64,000 nt of DNA from Dichotomocladium elegans. Its lineage: Eukaryota > Mucoromycota > Mucoromycetes > Mucorales > Lichtheimiaceae. Every line of letters starts with the position of its first letter. The stretch's first letter is position 1. Made by a program: the position numbers and the translations under genes. The stretch is taken from the NCBI GenBank assembly GCA_025716815.1, contig JAIXMN010000009.1:434001-498000 (forward strand), written 5' to 3'. The notes beneath the pieces were generated by a model. That model saw only the letters and a list, made by a program, of their open reading frames with translations. It was not told where the DNA came from and searched no databases. This document shows positions 46,201-58,900 of this stretch, piece by piece.

Positions 46201-46590
46201 CTTGGACAGAAATGGTCGTTCATGTTTCCAGGCTATCAATCACTGAGAGAAGCAATATGAATCAGGTATACATCAATCATGGTTGGAATTCCACGTATTG
46301 GCAGTTACGAAGTCGCAGGATCGCAAAAATAGAAGCTGAGTTTTGCTAGAAAAGTTTACCCTTGATGACAAAGGCAAATGTCAGGTTCTTTTCTTTTATA
46401 CCCATCCATATATTCGGGGAATGAGCCATCTATTCTTTGGCTCTCCTGAAAGTATGGGCTACATTATGTGAGCGGGTCGTTCAGATACCCGATATCGAGA
46501 TTGATACCAAAATTCTCGTTATCTTTGCTCTTTGATCTTTGCAGCTCTGCTCTTGTTTACAGATTAAAACTGAGCCCATTCTAATGGAAA
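43291..46590. other. decayed, gene-poor stretch
   Basis: Isolated coding-like pieces without open frames. YHGAAISEYARQDGVS (about 43930-43980, plus strand) may be an N-terminal HSPA12 fragment. There are splice-like signals but no consistent model. Around 45440-45600 two diverged copies of an about 80 bp unit lie in tandem. No functional gene is supported. Confidence 0.4.
45440..45605. repeat. diverged tandem repeat, about 80-bp unit
   Basis: Two successive copies share CAAAC-CGTTG-TGCT-GGGA-GATCC-GCCC and a following ATGCCTGAGC/ATGCCTAAGC-type segment. The similarity is moderate. Confidence 0.45.
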
Positions 46591-46971
46591 TTACATTCGG
46601 TTTCGTAAACTGATAGATCGTCGACTTGGGTGCTTTGCAGCTCCCCCACAAACATCTCGAGGGCAGTAGATGAAATTCTCATCAGCACATCCTAAAGTAT
46701 AGTTTTCATATTCGTCATTCAGTATACGTTGATGATCCCCGGCTCTCCGTTTCTTAAAAATACTGTCAAATCTATTTTCATACTGCTGCGCTGGATCGCC
46801 TACACGGATATTCGTGTGAGAACAAATGCCCCTCATCAATGGTAAACGTTTAGAGCAGCTATGCTCACCAACATATGCCTCCCCGTCTTCATAAAGAAAT
46901 TGACTACACATTTCCAAAGGACGAATGGGGCGCAGACGTATTTTATATTGTTTTCTGAGCTTTCTGTGCCA
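46591..46971 (-). CDS. hypothetical ORF, uncertain
   Basis: An open minus-strand frame of about 126 codons if started at the ATG encoding MWHRKLRKQ (near 46971). It is basic at the N-terminus and has seven Cys residues further on (CSQF, EHSCS, GICSH, GCADE, YCPRDVCGG). No family is recognised. It sits in a decayed stretch and could be chance or a remnant exon. Confidence 0.25.
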   Translation of the reverse strand, partial: WHRKLRKQYKIRLRPIRPLEMCSQFLYEDGEAYVGEHSCSKRLPLMRGICSHTNIRVGDPAQQYENRFDSIFKKRRAGDHQRILNDEYENYTLGCADENFIYCPRDVCGGAAKHPSRRSISLRNRM

Positions 46972-47342
46972 CATCTTGCTCAAAGGATTTCTCGGCAAAT
47001 AGACTTCAAATCGGCTGGATATGTCTATGCTGTGTGAATGCGGTTAAGGTAAAAGGGACAGTGCAGCCTGGAGGGCTGGTGCTCCAAAACTCAACTATCA
47101 TGCATTTTCCTTGACCTTTTTAGGGAGGTGGGCACCCAAATCAGGAGATGGACCAAGCCATACCGTGATCACTTTGAATATGGTTGCATGACTACCCAAT
47201 TTAGTTTCCACCACAACAATAGTTTACTATGATTTCTTCTTATGCGGCAGACATAGGAAATTTTACCTCTCTTTCTATTCCTCACTCTCTATTCTCCTCT
47301 GTGTGAGTGTGAGTGTGCTGTGTCTGTGTGTATAATCTACCC

Positions 47343-48489
47343 ATGGCACCGGTCATCAGCAGTGGCACTGCCGTGCAGTACAGTCATTACTTAATTGCAC
47401 GCCAAAACGTGCAAGAGGCGCTTTCCCCGACGGAAGAACAAAAAAAAACGCTGATCGTAATAGGAGCTTATTCACTGGGGATCCTTGTCTTATGGAACAT
47501 GCCTGTGGTAAAGATTATTCTCGCACCCTTCAAGGTCTGTTTGAATGACATTCAATTGGCATTAATATGGTTTAAGAAGTATAAAGAGAAATACTCAACG
47601 ATAGATAAACATCCTATAACCAGCTTCTGACGGTCGGCCTTCATGAATTCTCACATGCCTTTGTCGGTTGCTTGACTTGCGCCCGTATTGAATCCATTGA
47701 GATTGATCCAGACGAAGGTGGCGCTACACGCATGGTATGGAAGATACATATGGATACCATGGGGTTGACGTACTATCAAATGCTCAACCTACTATTTTCA
47801 AATAAATGCATGTGCGCACACTCAAATATATGAATCTATTTATTATCTTCAGCAAGGCGGCAACGCAGTGTGTACGTTACCAGCGGGATACCTCGGCTCA
47901 TCTGCTATCGGCGCCGTCCTTGTATTGTGCGGCTTTAATCTGTTGGCGTCCAAAGTTGCAACCATTGTCCTGGGAAGCTGTCTGTTACTGACTTTGTGGT
48001 GGGCAAAAAATTGGCTCACAAGAGGGATCGGTCTGGCTTTTATCGGAGTTATTGTGCTCCTATGGTGGCTCGCCCATGGCGTCGGCGTAAAATATTTCGT
48101 GCTCTTTGTAGGGTAAATACTAAAGATCATCCTGCGTATACGCCTTCATTCATGGGTTTCCCGCTTCTTCAATGGACGAGGAATGGTAGGGTCATGTCAA
48201 GCTGGTATTGCCTATGGGATATTCTCGATGATCTTGTCTTTCGGAAAGCGCATGAGTCGGACGCGTCCAAATTTGCAAAACTCTGTGGCCTATCAAGTCA
48301 GATATGGGGAGCCATTTGGTTTTTCATTAGTATTATTTTTTTTGCGGGGGCCATCCTCATCGGCCTAGTTGCTTTCAAAGGTAATCATAATAAGCACCAA
48401 GAGTCCATTGTAACTGTATTCTCACTATGTATGTATGTATAGAAGACGCGATAACACAAGAAAACCAGGCAAAAGGTTTTGGTTGGTAG
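47343..48489 (+). CDS. M50B-like integral membrane metallopeptidase
   Basis: Five exons (47343..47534, 47624..47734, 47853..48112, 48190..48380, 48443..48489) encode 266 residues. Exon 2 carries LLTVGLHEFSHAFVGCL with the HEXXH zinc motif (HEFSH) inside a membrane-proximal segment, followed by IEIDPDEGGATRM and the family-typical GGNAVCTLPAGYLGSSAIGA. At least five further hydrophobic segments follow, then a conserved WDILDDLVFRKAHESDASKFAK block. This is the peptidase M50B-like family, distant from site-2 proteases; activity and substrate are unproven in fungi. The start is the ATG in a TG/CT-rich leader; the upstream GTG-like frame is ignored. Exon lengths sum to a multiple of three. Confidence 0.88.
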
Positions 48490-48608
48490 AAAAAACTTCC
48501 TTCACTCTTCTTTTGTAAATAGTTCATTCTACACATGATCCCTCCATTCCCATATAGTACACGGAATATGACATATATATTGTTGCCTCCAGCGCTCGTG
48601 ACCAGAAG

Positions 48609-50475
48609 CTATTGGCCAACCGTGACAATCTTTGGGAACGGATCGACCTTGCTTAATACTGCAAACAGCTTTTCATGGGAGAGATAGCCCTTTATGTAGC
48701 CCTATTTAATAACTCTATGGTTGAGTAATTCTACATCTTCCTTTTTCTGTTTCACGAACCTTATAGATCATAGTCGCAATAATCCACTCAGTTTCTTCAA
48801 TGTCAACGTCGATCCCGGTTGCCTTCAGAGCAGCGTTGAAGGTGGGGATAGGTATGCGTGGATTCTTGTCCATGATCAGGTATCTAGATGAGTAATATTA
48901 ATAAGGATGAGCCTAAATAACCTATTATACACTAAAAAATTACATTCTGTAAAATAATTGACGGATTGCGATATTGCGTGCTTTTTCAACAGCAAAGTAT
49001 GTGCCTTGACGGATCAGCACCCGGCTTGCAGAATAAAGACTGCGGTCAAAAGCCTTGATGTCGCCCTTTTTAATGCTTTTTACAATGTTACTGTAGGTCA
49101 CGCGTGTCTTAGGAAACTGCGCAAACAGACTTTTGCTAGGCATTACACCTCGCATTAGTCGAATGGGTAATAAAATCTGTAAGATAAGCCTTGAATTCAT
49201 ATGTGAGATAAAAAGTGAAGACTCTTTACTTCTTCGAGGTAAACCACAGCTAAAAACACTCACTCTTTGTTCTTCATGTTCGCCTGCGGACATTCTTTGA
49301 AAGCGAGGTCCAATTCGTTTTCAGCCTATACATATACACATCATTCTTAGGGTTTCAAAGGAAATAGAATCAGAGTTGATATTCTCTCTTACCTTTGAAT
49401 AATCCTCTTCTAGGAAATGGAATCGACCCAGATAATACCTAAAGGTCACTCGGTCACTTGGGGAGAAATTCTCAATACTTGGCATATCAACCGCTTTCAA
49501 TGCCCGCAAGATGTTTTTGCATAGATTTTGTTGTTTAAGCTAGACTCGTCCGAATTAACAAACAGTTTCTTTACTGACAGCCAGGACCAAACCTTGAAGT
49601 AAATACGAAATAAGATACCAATCATACTGTATGTGCCATATTTCTTGGACTGAGCCAACGGATTTCTGGCGGCTGCCATGTGAGTTATGGCTGTAAAATC
49701 TTCCCCTACCGACCTCCTTACGACCTACCTATCTGTAAGACAAGATGTAAATGATTTGCTGATAACATTAGCAGCTTCCTCGAGTTTCTTTCTCTGCGTC
49801 GACTCTTGCTGTCCCTCATCTAGCGTAGTATGTAAATCAGCCTAAAAAATTAAGTGAGAATGGCTTGTATATAGATAACACCTTTTTCTCTTTTCGCGCC
49901 TACATACTTGAGCTGCAACCGCCCGCAGATCATTATTGGTAACATAGAGTACAGGCAAACACCATCTTGAGAGCGATGGCATGATCCTTTGAAAAAGCCT
50001 TTATATTGACAAGCGTAACAATGCAAGGAATCAGAAATATGCTAGGGCAGATTACTTGTACATTCCGGTACGTATGCAACGTCATGCACACATACAAGCC
50101 TTCGCTCTCTCCTTTCATGTGCTAACTTACTGGACCATTTCCTTTTGTGAATCATACGCGTCAAAGTAATTGCCGTGATCCAAGTGGACTATGGTCTTTA
50201 AATGACATGCTGTAATATCGTCCCAAGGCGCGTCAAGCCTCTGGCTACAGGCATTGTCGATACCGTGTAACTTAAGACATGTCCAAAGTCAGGAATTCAA
50301 ATATAACTAGTAGCGTGAACGATAAGGCCGAGTAAATTCGGTTTACCTCAATATTTTGCTCGACGATGCTTTGAACATGGGTGTTTTGAATTGAATAAAG
50401 ATCAGCAAGCTGTTGGCCATTCTCATTGCGGGCATGCATGTCCACTTTTTGTAGATATAATGCTATTGCTCTCAT
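48609..50475 (-). CDS. PCID2/Thp1-type PCI-domain protein (TREX-2 or CSN12 family)
   Basis: Ten exons: 50475..50347, 50270..50131, 49998..49908, 49841..49729, 49665..49593, 49539..49393, 49325..49264, 49189..48944, 48883..48760, 48701..48609; 405 residues against 399 in human PCID2. Conserved blocks: YLQKVDMHARNENGQQLADL at the start, LPVLYVTNNDLRAVA, GILFRIYFK, RALKAVDMPS, DRVTFRYYLGR, ILLPIRLMRG. The PCI winged helix is at the C-terminus (DVDIEETEWIIATMIYKGYIKGYLSHEKLFAVLSK, then DPFP). Human PCID2 and yeast Thp1 act with Sac3/GANP in the TREX-2 complex, coupling transcription to mRNA export at the nuclear pore; CSN12 is a close paralog, so Thp1 versus CSN12 is not settled. Introns are short, 58-87 bp except intron 2 (132 bp). 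Confidence 0.9.
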
Positions 50476-52724
50476 TGCTACTGTTCGGATTTGTGAGTTA
50501 ATGAGTGATAACACGAAGACGAAAAAAAGCTCGTTTAAAATTGCGGTCTGACTTCCAAAAATGGACACACAGGAAGTCGACATTGCACTGGGAGTTGTGG
50601 ACTGTTCGTCGCCAATTCAGAAGATATGTATGCCCATACATCGGTCTCGCGAATAGTTGAAACACCCGATGGTTTAGGCCTCCATAATTTCAGGGATATC
50701 CTCGATGTAATAACCGAGTGCAGAGATTTTTGGGACAATGCGATTGCTCAGTAGGCAGCGCGCCACTTTGATCATGAAGAGAGCACATAGACGTGGAATT
50801 ATTGGGAAAAGAGCGAGTAAGGTAAAGCTTTTAGCCACAAAAGTGACAAGGACTATGTAGTGATTGCTCAGTTGAGGAGGAGGGGGGCATTCCTGAGTTA
50901 CTTTTGAATTAGGAGGATGGGTCAGGTGATGGGGTGACTCGTTTATTATTGTCCGAGTGTAACGTTGATGGTAATATCAGTCTTTGTGTGCAACATTTAG
51001 AAAACGATCATCTATCAAGTATATGTGTGGGGTTTTCTATCTTCCTGCACCTTCATTATCCTTTTGACGTCTGTGTACTGAAATATCCATAGGCCATAAT
51101 AAAGTTGGTGAAGAGCAAGGGAGATTATGCCACCTCTCTCGCGCAACTTCTTTGTACTGAATGCACGACTCCGAACTCACATTTGTCGCCTGATTTTGCA
51201 AAGAGCAAGACAGGAATGCCTTTGGGAGGAGTTTCTTCTCGCAAAAATCATATGACCATCTGCTCGTCATTCCACGGATGACTAGAACTAAAGTGGGTGA
51301 TTTCCCCCTATTCTCAGTGACCAATATAAGCAAATAGAACTACGTTCCTGTTTTCTACCTCTTTTTCCACTTTGAATGCAATGTACTAAGAAATATATTA
51401 CAGTTCGCATTGAAGAAACGAACGTTTGATACTTAATTTAGACCATGTATTTCAAGGTGGATGATATTATTCTTGTGTCGGATCAGATTTAGCGGAAAAA
51501 GGGGTATGTAGGGATATAGAGATATCAAGGATCAACAAAAACTTTAATACAAGAAGATGCGATGGTTACACACCCATTTCATTACTGAGAAGATCGGTGG
51601 AAAGAAGCGAGAGATGCGCTAATGGGAGAACGACCCAAAACAGACATATATGCTGGTGGCTGCCTCAAAAATTAGCCGTTCTTTGGACAAATTACCACGT
51701 ATAGATGTGAGTAGTTAAGCCTCTGTTTGACAGAGCATCTATGGTAGCACACTAAAATACAATTATTTCGTTGCTCTGTTTCGATCAGTGAAGCCTCCTT
51801 ACCTATCCAATATTTGTGGATAATTTTCCTTTTCTATGCGGATGAGCGAAGAAACAGTGCTCTAAGCAAGTGTGAGAGAGGGAAGGGATCATGCATGTTT
51901 GAAGAATTGCTTATTATGGACAATCGACTTTTTTAAGCACTACGGGTTACACGTGGTGAACTTTTCTTTTTCAACAGAGCAACTTCATACCGCGGCAACC
52001 TTTCCTTTCTCAATTTGCTGCGGTAACAGGAACAACAGCAATAATAACGACGATAATGTGGCCATTTAGTGCAAAACAGAAAAAGTAGGGACCATGGGGA
52101 CGAGCATGTTCTTTGGCAGAATTCTTGAGCTTCTGGTCAGCTGACGATGAAAGAATGGTTGACCATATCACTTTATAAACAAAAGACATAACACAAGCCA
52201 TCGCGTATGATTACTTACCATTTATTGGAAGTAGATGGCCCCCATTTCCCTTTTTGATTTGTTATTGTTCTATCGAAGGAACTAGACATTTGGCTGAGAT
52301 CTTGCTAACATGTCATACGACAAATTGACTCTTGTCTTTCTACCTCATTTATACTTGTAAAGCCCTCCTCTTTATTATTATCGTCTCCTCGAGAATATAC
52401 TATGTCTTCAAACAAGTTATCTATTATTAAATACTTACAAATACAAAGAAACATGCAGAGAGAAACGAGACCGCTGGAGAGTAAATACTATAAGGTTCAT
52501 CATGCAATAAAGCGTGCAACTATAATTCATATTTTATATTCGGATATCGGAGCAGGGAAGCCGCCAAACCCATTTAATCCGCCACGATTTCCCCCTTTCC
52601 GGGCTTTCCATCTTTCTTGTTCTCTCCTCTCTCTCTCTTTCTGTTGCTTCACTCGCCGCCACCAAAGCATTAGTTCACTTTTTATAATAGCTACTACCAC
52701 CATTGTACTTGACAAGTGTGCTTC
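50476..52724. other. gene-free stretch
   Basis: About 2.2 kb between two divergent genes (PCID2-like on minus, BTB/CAP-Gly on plus), so it contains both promoters. The 100-150 bp before 52725 are pyrimidine-rich. No other gene is seen. Confidence 0.5.
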
Positions 52725-55397
52725 ATGCTTCCCGCCTCCTCACTTGCCCTCCAATCTGTTCTTGCAAAGCTATACGAGTCTCCAGAGAAATATGTAGCCG
52801 ACGTCTGCTTTGAGTACCCCAGTCAAAAAATCTGGGCTCATCGGGGTAACGCTGATCGCAATGGCAAAAGTCTCTTTGACATGCTCATTCTTTCTGCACC
52901 AATAGCCATTATTCTTGCCCGTGCGCCTTCGACGTTTAGCCAAAAGTATCTCGAGAAGCTCATGCGCGATGCCAGTGCTCATCGACCCAAGATCACTGTG
53001 TTTCGAAAGCCCATACTACCGCCGCAGATTATGCAGCAATTACTCCGCTTCTGGTACACAGGAGAATTCGCCATCAATACTCTAGCGACAGACAGCGCGT
53101 CAATGCGCCTCTCAGCATTATCCATGACTAGTACTCAGAGTACTCTATCGTCTTCTATAGCCACCGCTAATGAAATTGAGAAGACCGAAATTTTTAAGGA
53201 GATCCAGGAACACGAAAAGTTGCTGGCCACGCCGCTCATGACGTACTCGTCATCTCCGTCGTCAACTCAGCAGCAGCATGAATATCAACAAGACCTGGTC
53301 GAGCAGCTCGTTACCGATATTAAACGCATGTATGATCAGGGTCTTGGTGCAGATGTGGTCTTTCATTTTGGCGGCTCAGAGTCTAAACCCCTCGCCGCCC
53401 ATCGCTGCATCCTCGCTGCACAATCGTCCCACTTCTACCAGCTTTTTTGCAGCGCCACCACAAACTTTAGCCCAACTGTAGACATGTTGGCCCACGATCC
53501 TGCTGGATTCTCAATCCTTTTAGACTATTATTATACACAGCAACTAATGGCCCCACCCTCCCTCGGCACCGGTACCAACCAGCAACAACAACAGCATCAT
53601 CACAACCAACTCACGCTTAACGCCAAAAAGCAGCGGTTACGCCTACTTCAAGCGTGTTTCCGCATCTGTGACATATTTAATGAAGATGAGAAAATATGCA
53701 CCGTCATTCTGGAGGATATGGCTGCGGTTTTGAACCACTACCGATGTCTGTGCAACGACTGTGTGAGCCTTTTGCCTTTCATGCTCTGGTTTGCCGACCA
53801 ATTCAGGCTCCGATCTTTGCGCAAGCAGCTCATGACGCTTTACACTGATCCGTTTGCACCTAGTTTGTGGTCGGCTCCTGCTTTTAGCGCCCTGGCGGAA
53901 CAGGTGCCATCTTTGCTAAACGAGCTCGAGTCACGCGTGGCAATCAAGAAGCAAACGGTTACGCAGTTACTTGAAGCCCTCCATCTTACACTCACTCGTC
54001 TCAGACCTCAAACTATTTCCATACGCCTCGTCCTGACACGCCTCATCAACCAAGCCACCTCCGTCGTTGCAGATAATTTTGACTATTACTGTTCTGAATA
54101 CCCCATCTTGCTCTCGTATCTTGACGGCATTGGCACGGCTGGGGGTGATGGAAAGGCTGACTTTTTAGAGTTTCTGCTCATGCGTGTGGTCACGCAAGGC
54201 ATCCATGATCGTAACGCGACTATCATTTATCACGGCATCGTTGGCGATCTCGTCAGTCGTATTGGCGACCCGAACCACACTGTTGTCCTTAACGCCAGAC
54301 AGAAGTGCGTCGTCTACCTTGCTAAGCGATGGCAACAAGTCAAGGCTCAGGGTAGCTTCAAAACAATGGACAAGGACATGCTCAGAAAACTGTCGGAAGG
54401 TTGGTTATTATCATCATCCGAGTCACATGTCATTGTTACCTAACTTTAATTTGTGTGTGAGTATACAGATATCGATGTGCCCTATCGCACCTTGACAAAA
54501 TCCTTCGACACCAGCTTCCGATATCTTTTGTTTGGCTTTTGCGCGAACAATAGCAACACTAATAATGGCACAAAAGACGATAACAGCAGCAACGCTGCGG
54601 TGAGCGGGGTAGCGACTGCGCTAAGCGTGAATGAAAAGACTCCTACCATCACACGTCAGGGTTCACTCTCATCCACCACAGGCATCAGTGGGGTGGGGAC
54701 GATCGGGAGTGCGCGAACTAATAAAGAACTCAAACTCCTGCTCGATTCACTCCTTCCTCTGGAAACGGGCAATTCTGCCACATCCACGTCTCCGTTAACA
54801 GGCGACAACACGACGAGCAGCAATGCGACAACGGCTACAGCAACAGGAAAACCCCAGACGACATCACGACCCTCTCGACTACGATGGGAACTCCCGAGTG
54901 TTCCTCAGAGAGAATCCCGCATCCAGGCCGCTCAACAGGAAACCCCCCATCTTCGTAACCATTACGTCCATCAACAAAAGAATCAGTATCAACATCAGAA
55001 GAAGCAGGATAAACAGTATCCAACCTCAAGATCTCCGTTCAGATGGCTACAAGGAGCCCATAAGAACGAGCAACACGTCCTTGTTCCTACCATCGGTGCA
55101 AAGGTTGAGCTATTACGCCGCCCGTTGCCTATGTACGGTGTGATAAAGTATATTGGCGAAGTGCATTTTGCAAAAGGGACGTACGTTGGTGTCGAACTTG
55201 AGAGCCGCTGTAAGTGTGCCATTGCTCGTTGTGTATGTGTGTGTGTGGAACATTTCCATTGATCGTCTCGAATGTATATAGTGGGAAGTAACGACGGGTC
55301 CATCGACGGAAACAGATACTTTCAGACTGACCACCAGCGCGGTGCGTTCTGCAAATTAGACGATTTCAAGATTATCTCTTTACCCACATCAGCATGA
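52725..55397 (+). CDS. BTB and CAP-Gly domain protein
   Basis: Three exons (52725..54399, 54469..55209, 55282..55397) encode 843 residues. Two BTB/POZ-like segments are visible: a diverged one near residues 15-130 (YVADVCFEYPSQKIWAHR and PPQIMQQLLRFWYTGEF) and a clearer one near 200-290 (GADVVFHFGGSESKPLAAHRCILAAQSSHFYQLF). A helical BACK-like region follows (CRICDIFN through the Arg/Leu-rich core to about residue 555). After a long Ser/Thr/Gln-rich linker comes a C-terminal CAP-Gly domain split by intron 2: VGAKVELLRR-type start, YGVIKYIGEVHFAKGTYVGVEL, then GSNDGSIDGNRYF. CAP-Gly binds tubulin tails or EEY/F motifs; BTB dimerises or recruits Cul3. A microtubule-linked adaptor is inferred. 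CAP-Gly canonical GKNDG reads GSNDG. The ATG at 52725 is used; the upstream in-frame codon is GTG. Confidence 0.85.
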
Positions 55398-55944
55398 CGA
55401 CCATCAGTTCATTTATCCCGGATTCTTCTGTCTCCGTTTTGTTTTGCATTCATCCCTGTACTTCAACCCCCCCACCCGTCCTTCTGTGTGCTCTCTCTCT
55501 TTACAGCATTTTTCTTAACCTATTATTTATTATATGATATACTATTGTCATTAGCTCCCGCTATGTGTATACACACGAAATAATCATAGATGTATATACC
55601 CCGTGGCAATTTACATATTCCTAACACACCTGCGCGTGTACAGAACTCAAGCTACAAGTTTTCTTTTTTGCATGGGCCGGGGAGTCCCAGTGTTGGTTTG
55701 AACTAAGCTGCGTATCAAAAGACGGTGGACTGGACTGTGGCTGAAGTGTAATGATACTCGATGGCTCAAACCAAGATGGTGGTACATTTTACCGTCTCGC
55801 CTTTAAGATGTAGTACATACAGTGGCCAAGCTTTCCATCTCCCTCACCACATCCATATGCCGAGGGATCTGTTTTTTCAGAAAGAAGGGGAAAAAAAACT
55901 TGTATTTGGTATCATAAACTAAAAATAAAATAAGAACGGCGGAT
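55398..55944. other. convergent intergenic region
   Basis: Three-prime flanks of the BTB/CAP-Gly and Ync13-like genes, with AT-rich and TATA-type runs. No gene is seen. Confidence 0.5.
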
Positions 55945-58900
55945 CTATGCGAACTGGTCGCTATGGCGACTGCACACCGTCTGCACCAGTTTGACGTAGT
56001 GCATATTCTCGAGTTTTTCAAGCGGAACAGCATCGCCATCCTCACCACCATTGAAGAGAATTTTGAGCAGCTACAAAAGAAATCAATCACATGATCGCTC
56101 TTTTCATGTAACGTGTGATAAACAGTACCTCAAGCCATTTCACCAGCACACGCTCTTCATACTCATCCAAAGGAGGAGTATCGTTATCCTGTGGCCGCAT
56201 CACATGCTCGAAATTGATCAACACCTGGTTCCAGATCTTGAGCACCACAACCTGCATATTGGTCTCGGAGAGGTTGTCATTAAGCGTCTGGAGATTCTTT
56301 TCAAGATAATCCAAAAGTGGGAAGATTGCTTCCTCACACTCCTGCAGAGACGGTTCCACGTGCTTGTTGCTCCGGCCAAAGGATCCAAAGAAGCTTTTTT
56401 CACGCTTGAGAAGCTTGTCGATAGCCTTGCGAGAGAGAGAGTACCGCATGAACTGACCCATCTAGTTGCATTCCTTCCGGTTTTAATTTTCGTGTACAGC
56501 CAGTGCCTCTGGTCATCTCTACCTGTTCTACAATCAAAGCCGCCGCATCACCTTCTGCTTGCTTGAGGGTTCTAAACGATTTGACAAACCAGAATTGGAT
56601 GTCATCCTTTTCCCCAACAAGGCTGGCACGGATATGCAACTTGCCCTGCGGATCTAGCGGCAATTGAAGATCATGGATCTGGTAGTCCTCATAGACCTCA
56701 GGTGATAATCTGAACACGGCCTGACCACATTCTTCGTTCGTACCAATGACATCCTCGTCGTACACGACCGCCAGAACATTGGCCATCCGCTCGCTCACCG
56801 TCACATCAAATGACTGGTCCCAGCGCGGATTCAGTGACTTGTACACTGTCCGTGTACGGGCAATCTCTCTCCTGTTGATAAAGAGCGAGACGTACGGGTC
56901 GCTCAATCCATTGTTGTCGAGTGCCTTCAAATCTTCGGCTTTGACAACCCGGATAGAGTATAAAAAGTTGGCCTGCCCCAATTTCTCCACTGTCGGCATT
57001 GCCGACGCAAGCTCGTGCATTCGCTCTGCAACCTCGTCAACATCCATCAGTTGGTATAGCCGGTCTAGCCTGCTACGTGCCGCCTCAATATTGTTGACCA
57101 TTATACACAGCTGAAAGATTTTAGGAATATCAATATCCAGATGTACTGCTTCTCACTCCTCCTTATACCTCAGGCGTAATATCGCGAGGCACCGATCCTT
57201 CTTTGATCGGTTGGCTGGTGCCGGTCAGAGTCCGTGCCTTGTGAAGGAAGGAGCTAGACTCGCGTTTGTCCTTGCCTGCGCTTTCAAGCGTCTTGAACTC
57301 CTCAGCGATGAAGGACTCTATCCTGCTGGTATATCGCTCCAGTGCAACCGCGAAGATCTAACGAATACGGCTCGGTGAATGACTTGATTCCTACTCGCCT
57401 TTTAACTTCATAGAAGCAACAAACAAACCTTTGCTAAGGATGTCAAGAACCGGAACAATTGGCTCTCGTTCGGCCACTGCAAGTTTTGTATGAAATCTAC
57501 GGATTGATTGAACATGCTAAACAGGTCAACAATAGACGACGAGTACACGGATTCGCTACTAAAGGCTTTGCGGTTGTCCGGCTCGTCTTCGCCTTCCCAG
57601 TTGAAGATAGCGTCTTGCTTTATCGCATTATCTACCCATTCGGGTGTGGCATTATGTGTGGTGATCAACCACTTTCGTACATGCTGCAAAAACCAGGATT
57701 CAACGCGGAACTGAGCCGTCTTCTGCCGCGGCCCACGCTGATCATATAGACGCTTGAGGCTCAAAACCTTCTGGTATAGCTCAAAGACGACTTCGATGGG
57801 GGCTTGGCGTGCTTCGGGTGTAAATGCCCAGTTCTCAATGATCAGCGTGAAAAAGGGCATATATATCGCCATCACCTGCCCTGGTACATCCAAGACTCTG
57901 AAAGATTTTCGGACATCAGTCTTTCCCTTGTTCACTTTCCGAGACGTTAGCACATACTAACCCCTTGATCGCAGTTGTGAATCGCTGTTTACTGAGCCCC
58001 ACAATTTCCTTGATCAGCTTGTCAGACAGGGTCAAAAGGTTAGTCAGACTATCCTCGCTAGCATTGTTTGCTTGGCTTTCGAGGTGACGCCATCGCCCAA
58101 CAGCAGCACCCTGCAGAGATGATCAGTGAATGTATAGCTCTCTCCCTCTCTTTTGCTAGCCCGCTCTTTACGATGCCCGCTTCGCACGCCTGGTGGGGCA
58201 AAATACTCTACCTGCAACGCTTCCTTAAGTCTCGAGAATGATCGTAGTGGGTCCGGATGGTCTTCACGGTAGGCTGGATTCTCGTAAATCTTGTCCAACA
58301 TGGAGACCAATTCATCCACCCATCCAGGCCTGACAGAGGTTTACAAGGTAAGGATATGGGTCCCACACCGCAAACTTCTATGCGCTTTTTCTTTTCACAA
58401 AACATACCGAACTCGCCAATAGTTGGATAACTGTACTTCGAGTTCTTGTAATATGGTCTGGTTCAGAGCTTCGTAGGTCCGGATCCATCCTTCTCTCTAG
58501 AAATAGAAGCCATTTGAAAACTAATTCCTCCGCGTCTGCGCGTCAAATGTACAAACATCGTTAATTGTCCAGGTGGCTGGATCCGACTCCTTGATGACCT
58601 TGTCGAGACCACGTATTGCGTCCTTGATATCATCAATATCCACTTTTTGGGCCTGGTAGAGCTCCGTCATGAACTCAAGATAAATAATTGCGCGGTAGGC
58701 TGCAGACACTCGCCATGTCTTCCAGCATTCACGCAAGAGCTCATCAGACTGTTGAGACAGCACACTTGTTTTTGCACGCTCATTGTCAGGAACCACATTC
58801 GTATCGTAGTCAATGCAGAGTTCCATCAATTTCCGATAATAGCTCTGTGGAAAGTTTGGGATGTAGGTAAAGGGGCACTGGAAGGAAGAGAAAGAGAACA

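Noticed and set aside
49908..49998. Apparent frameshift in exon 3 of the PCID2/Thp1-like gene
   Set aside because: It came from starting the exon one base off. Using phase 2 from exon 2, the 91 nt exon reads through without a stop and ends LPVLYVTNNDLRAVAAQ. All ten exons sum to 1218 nt, a multiple of three.
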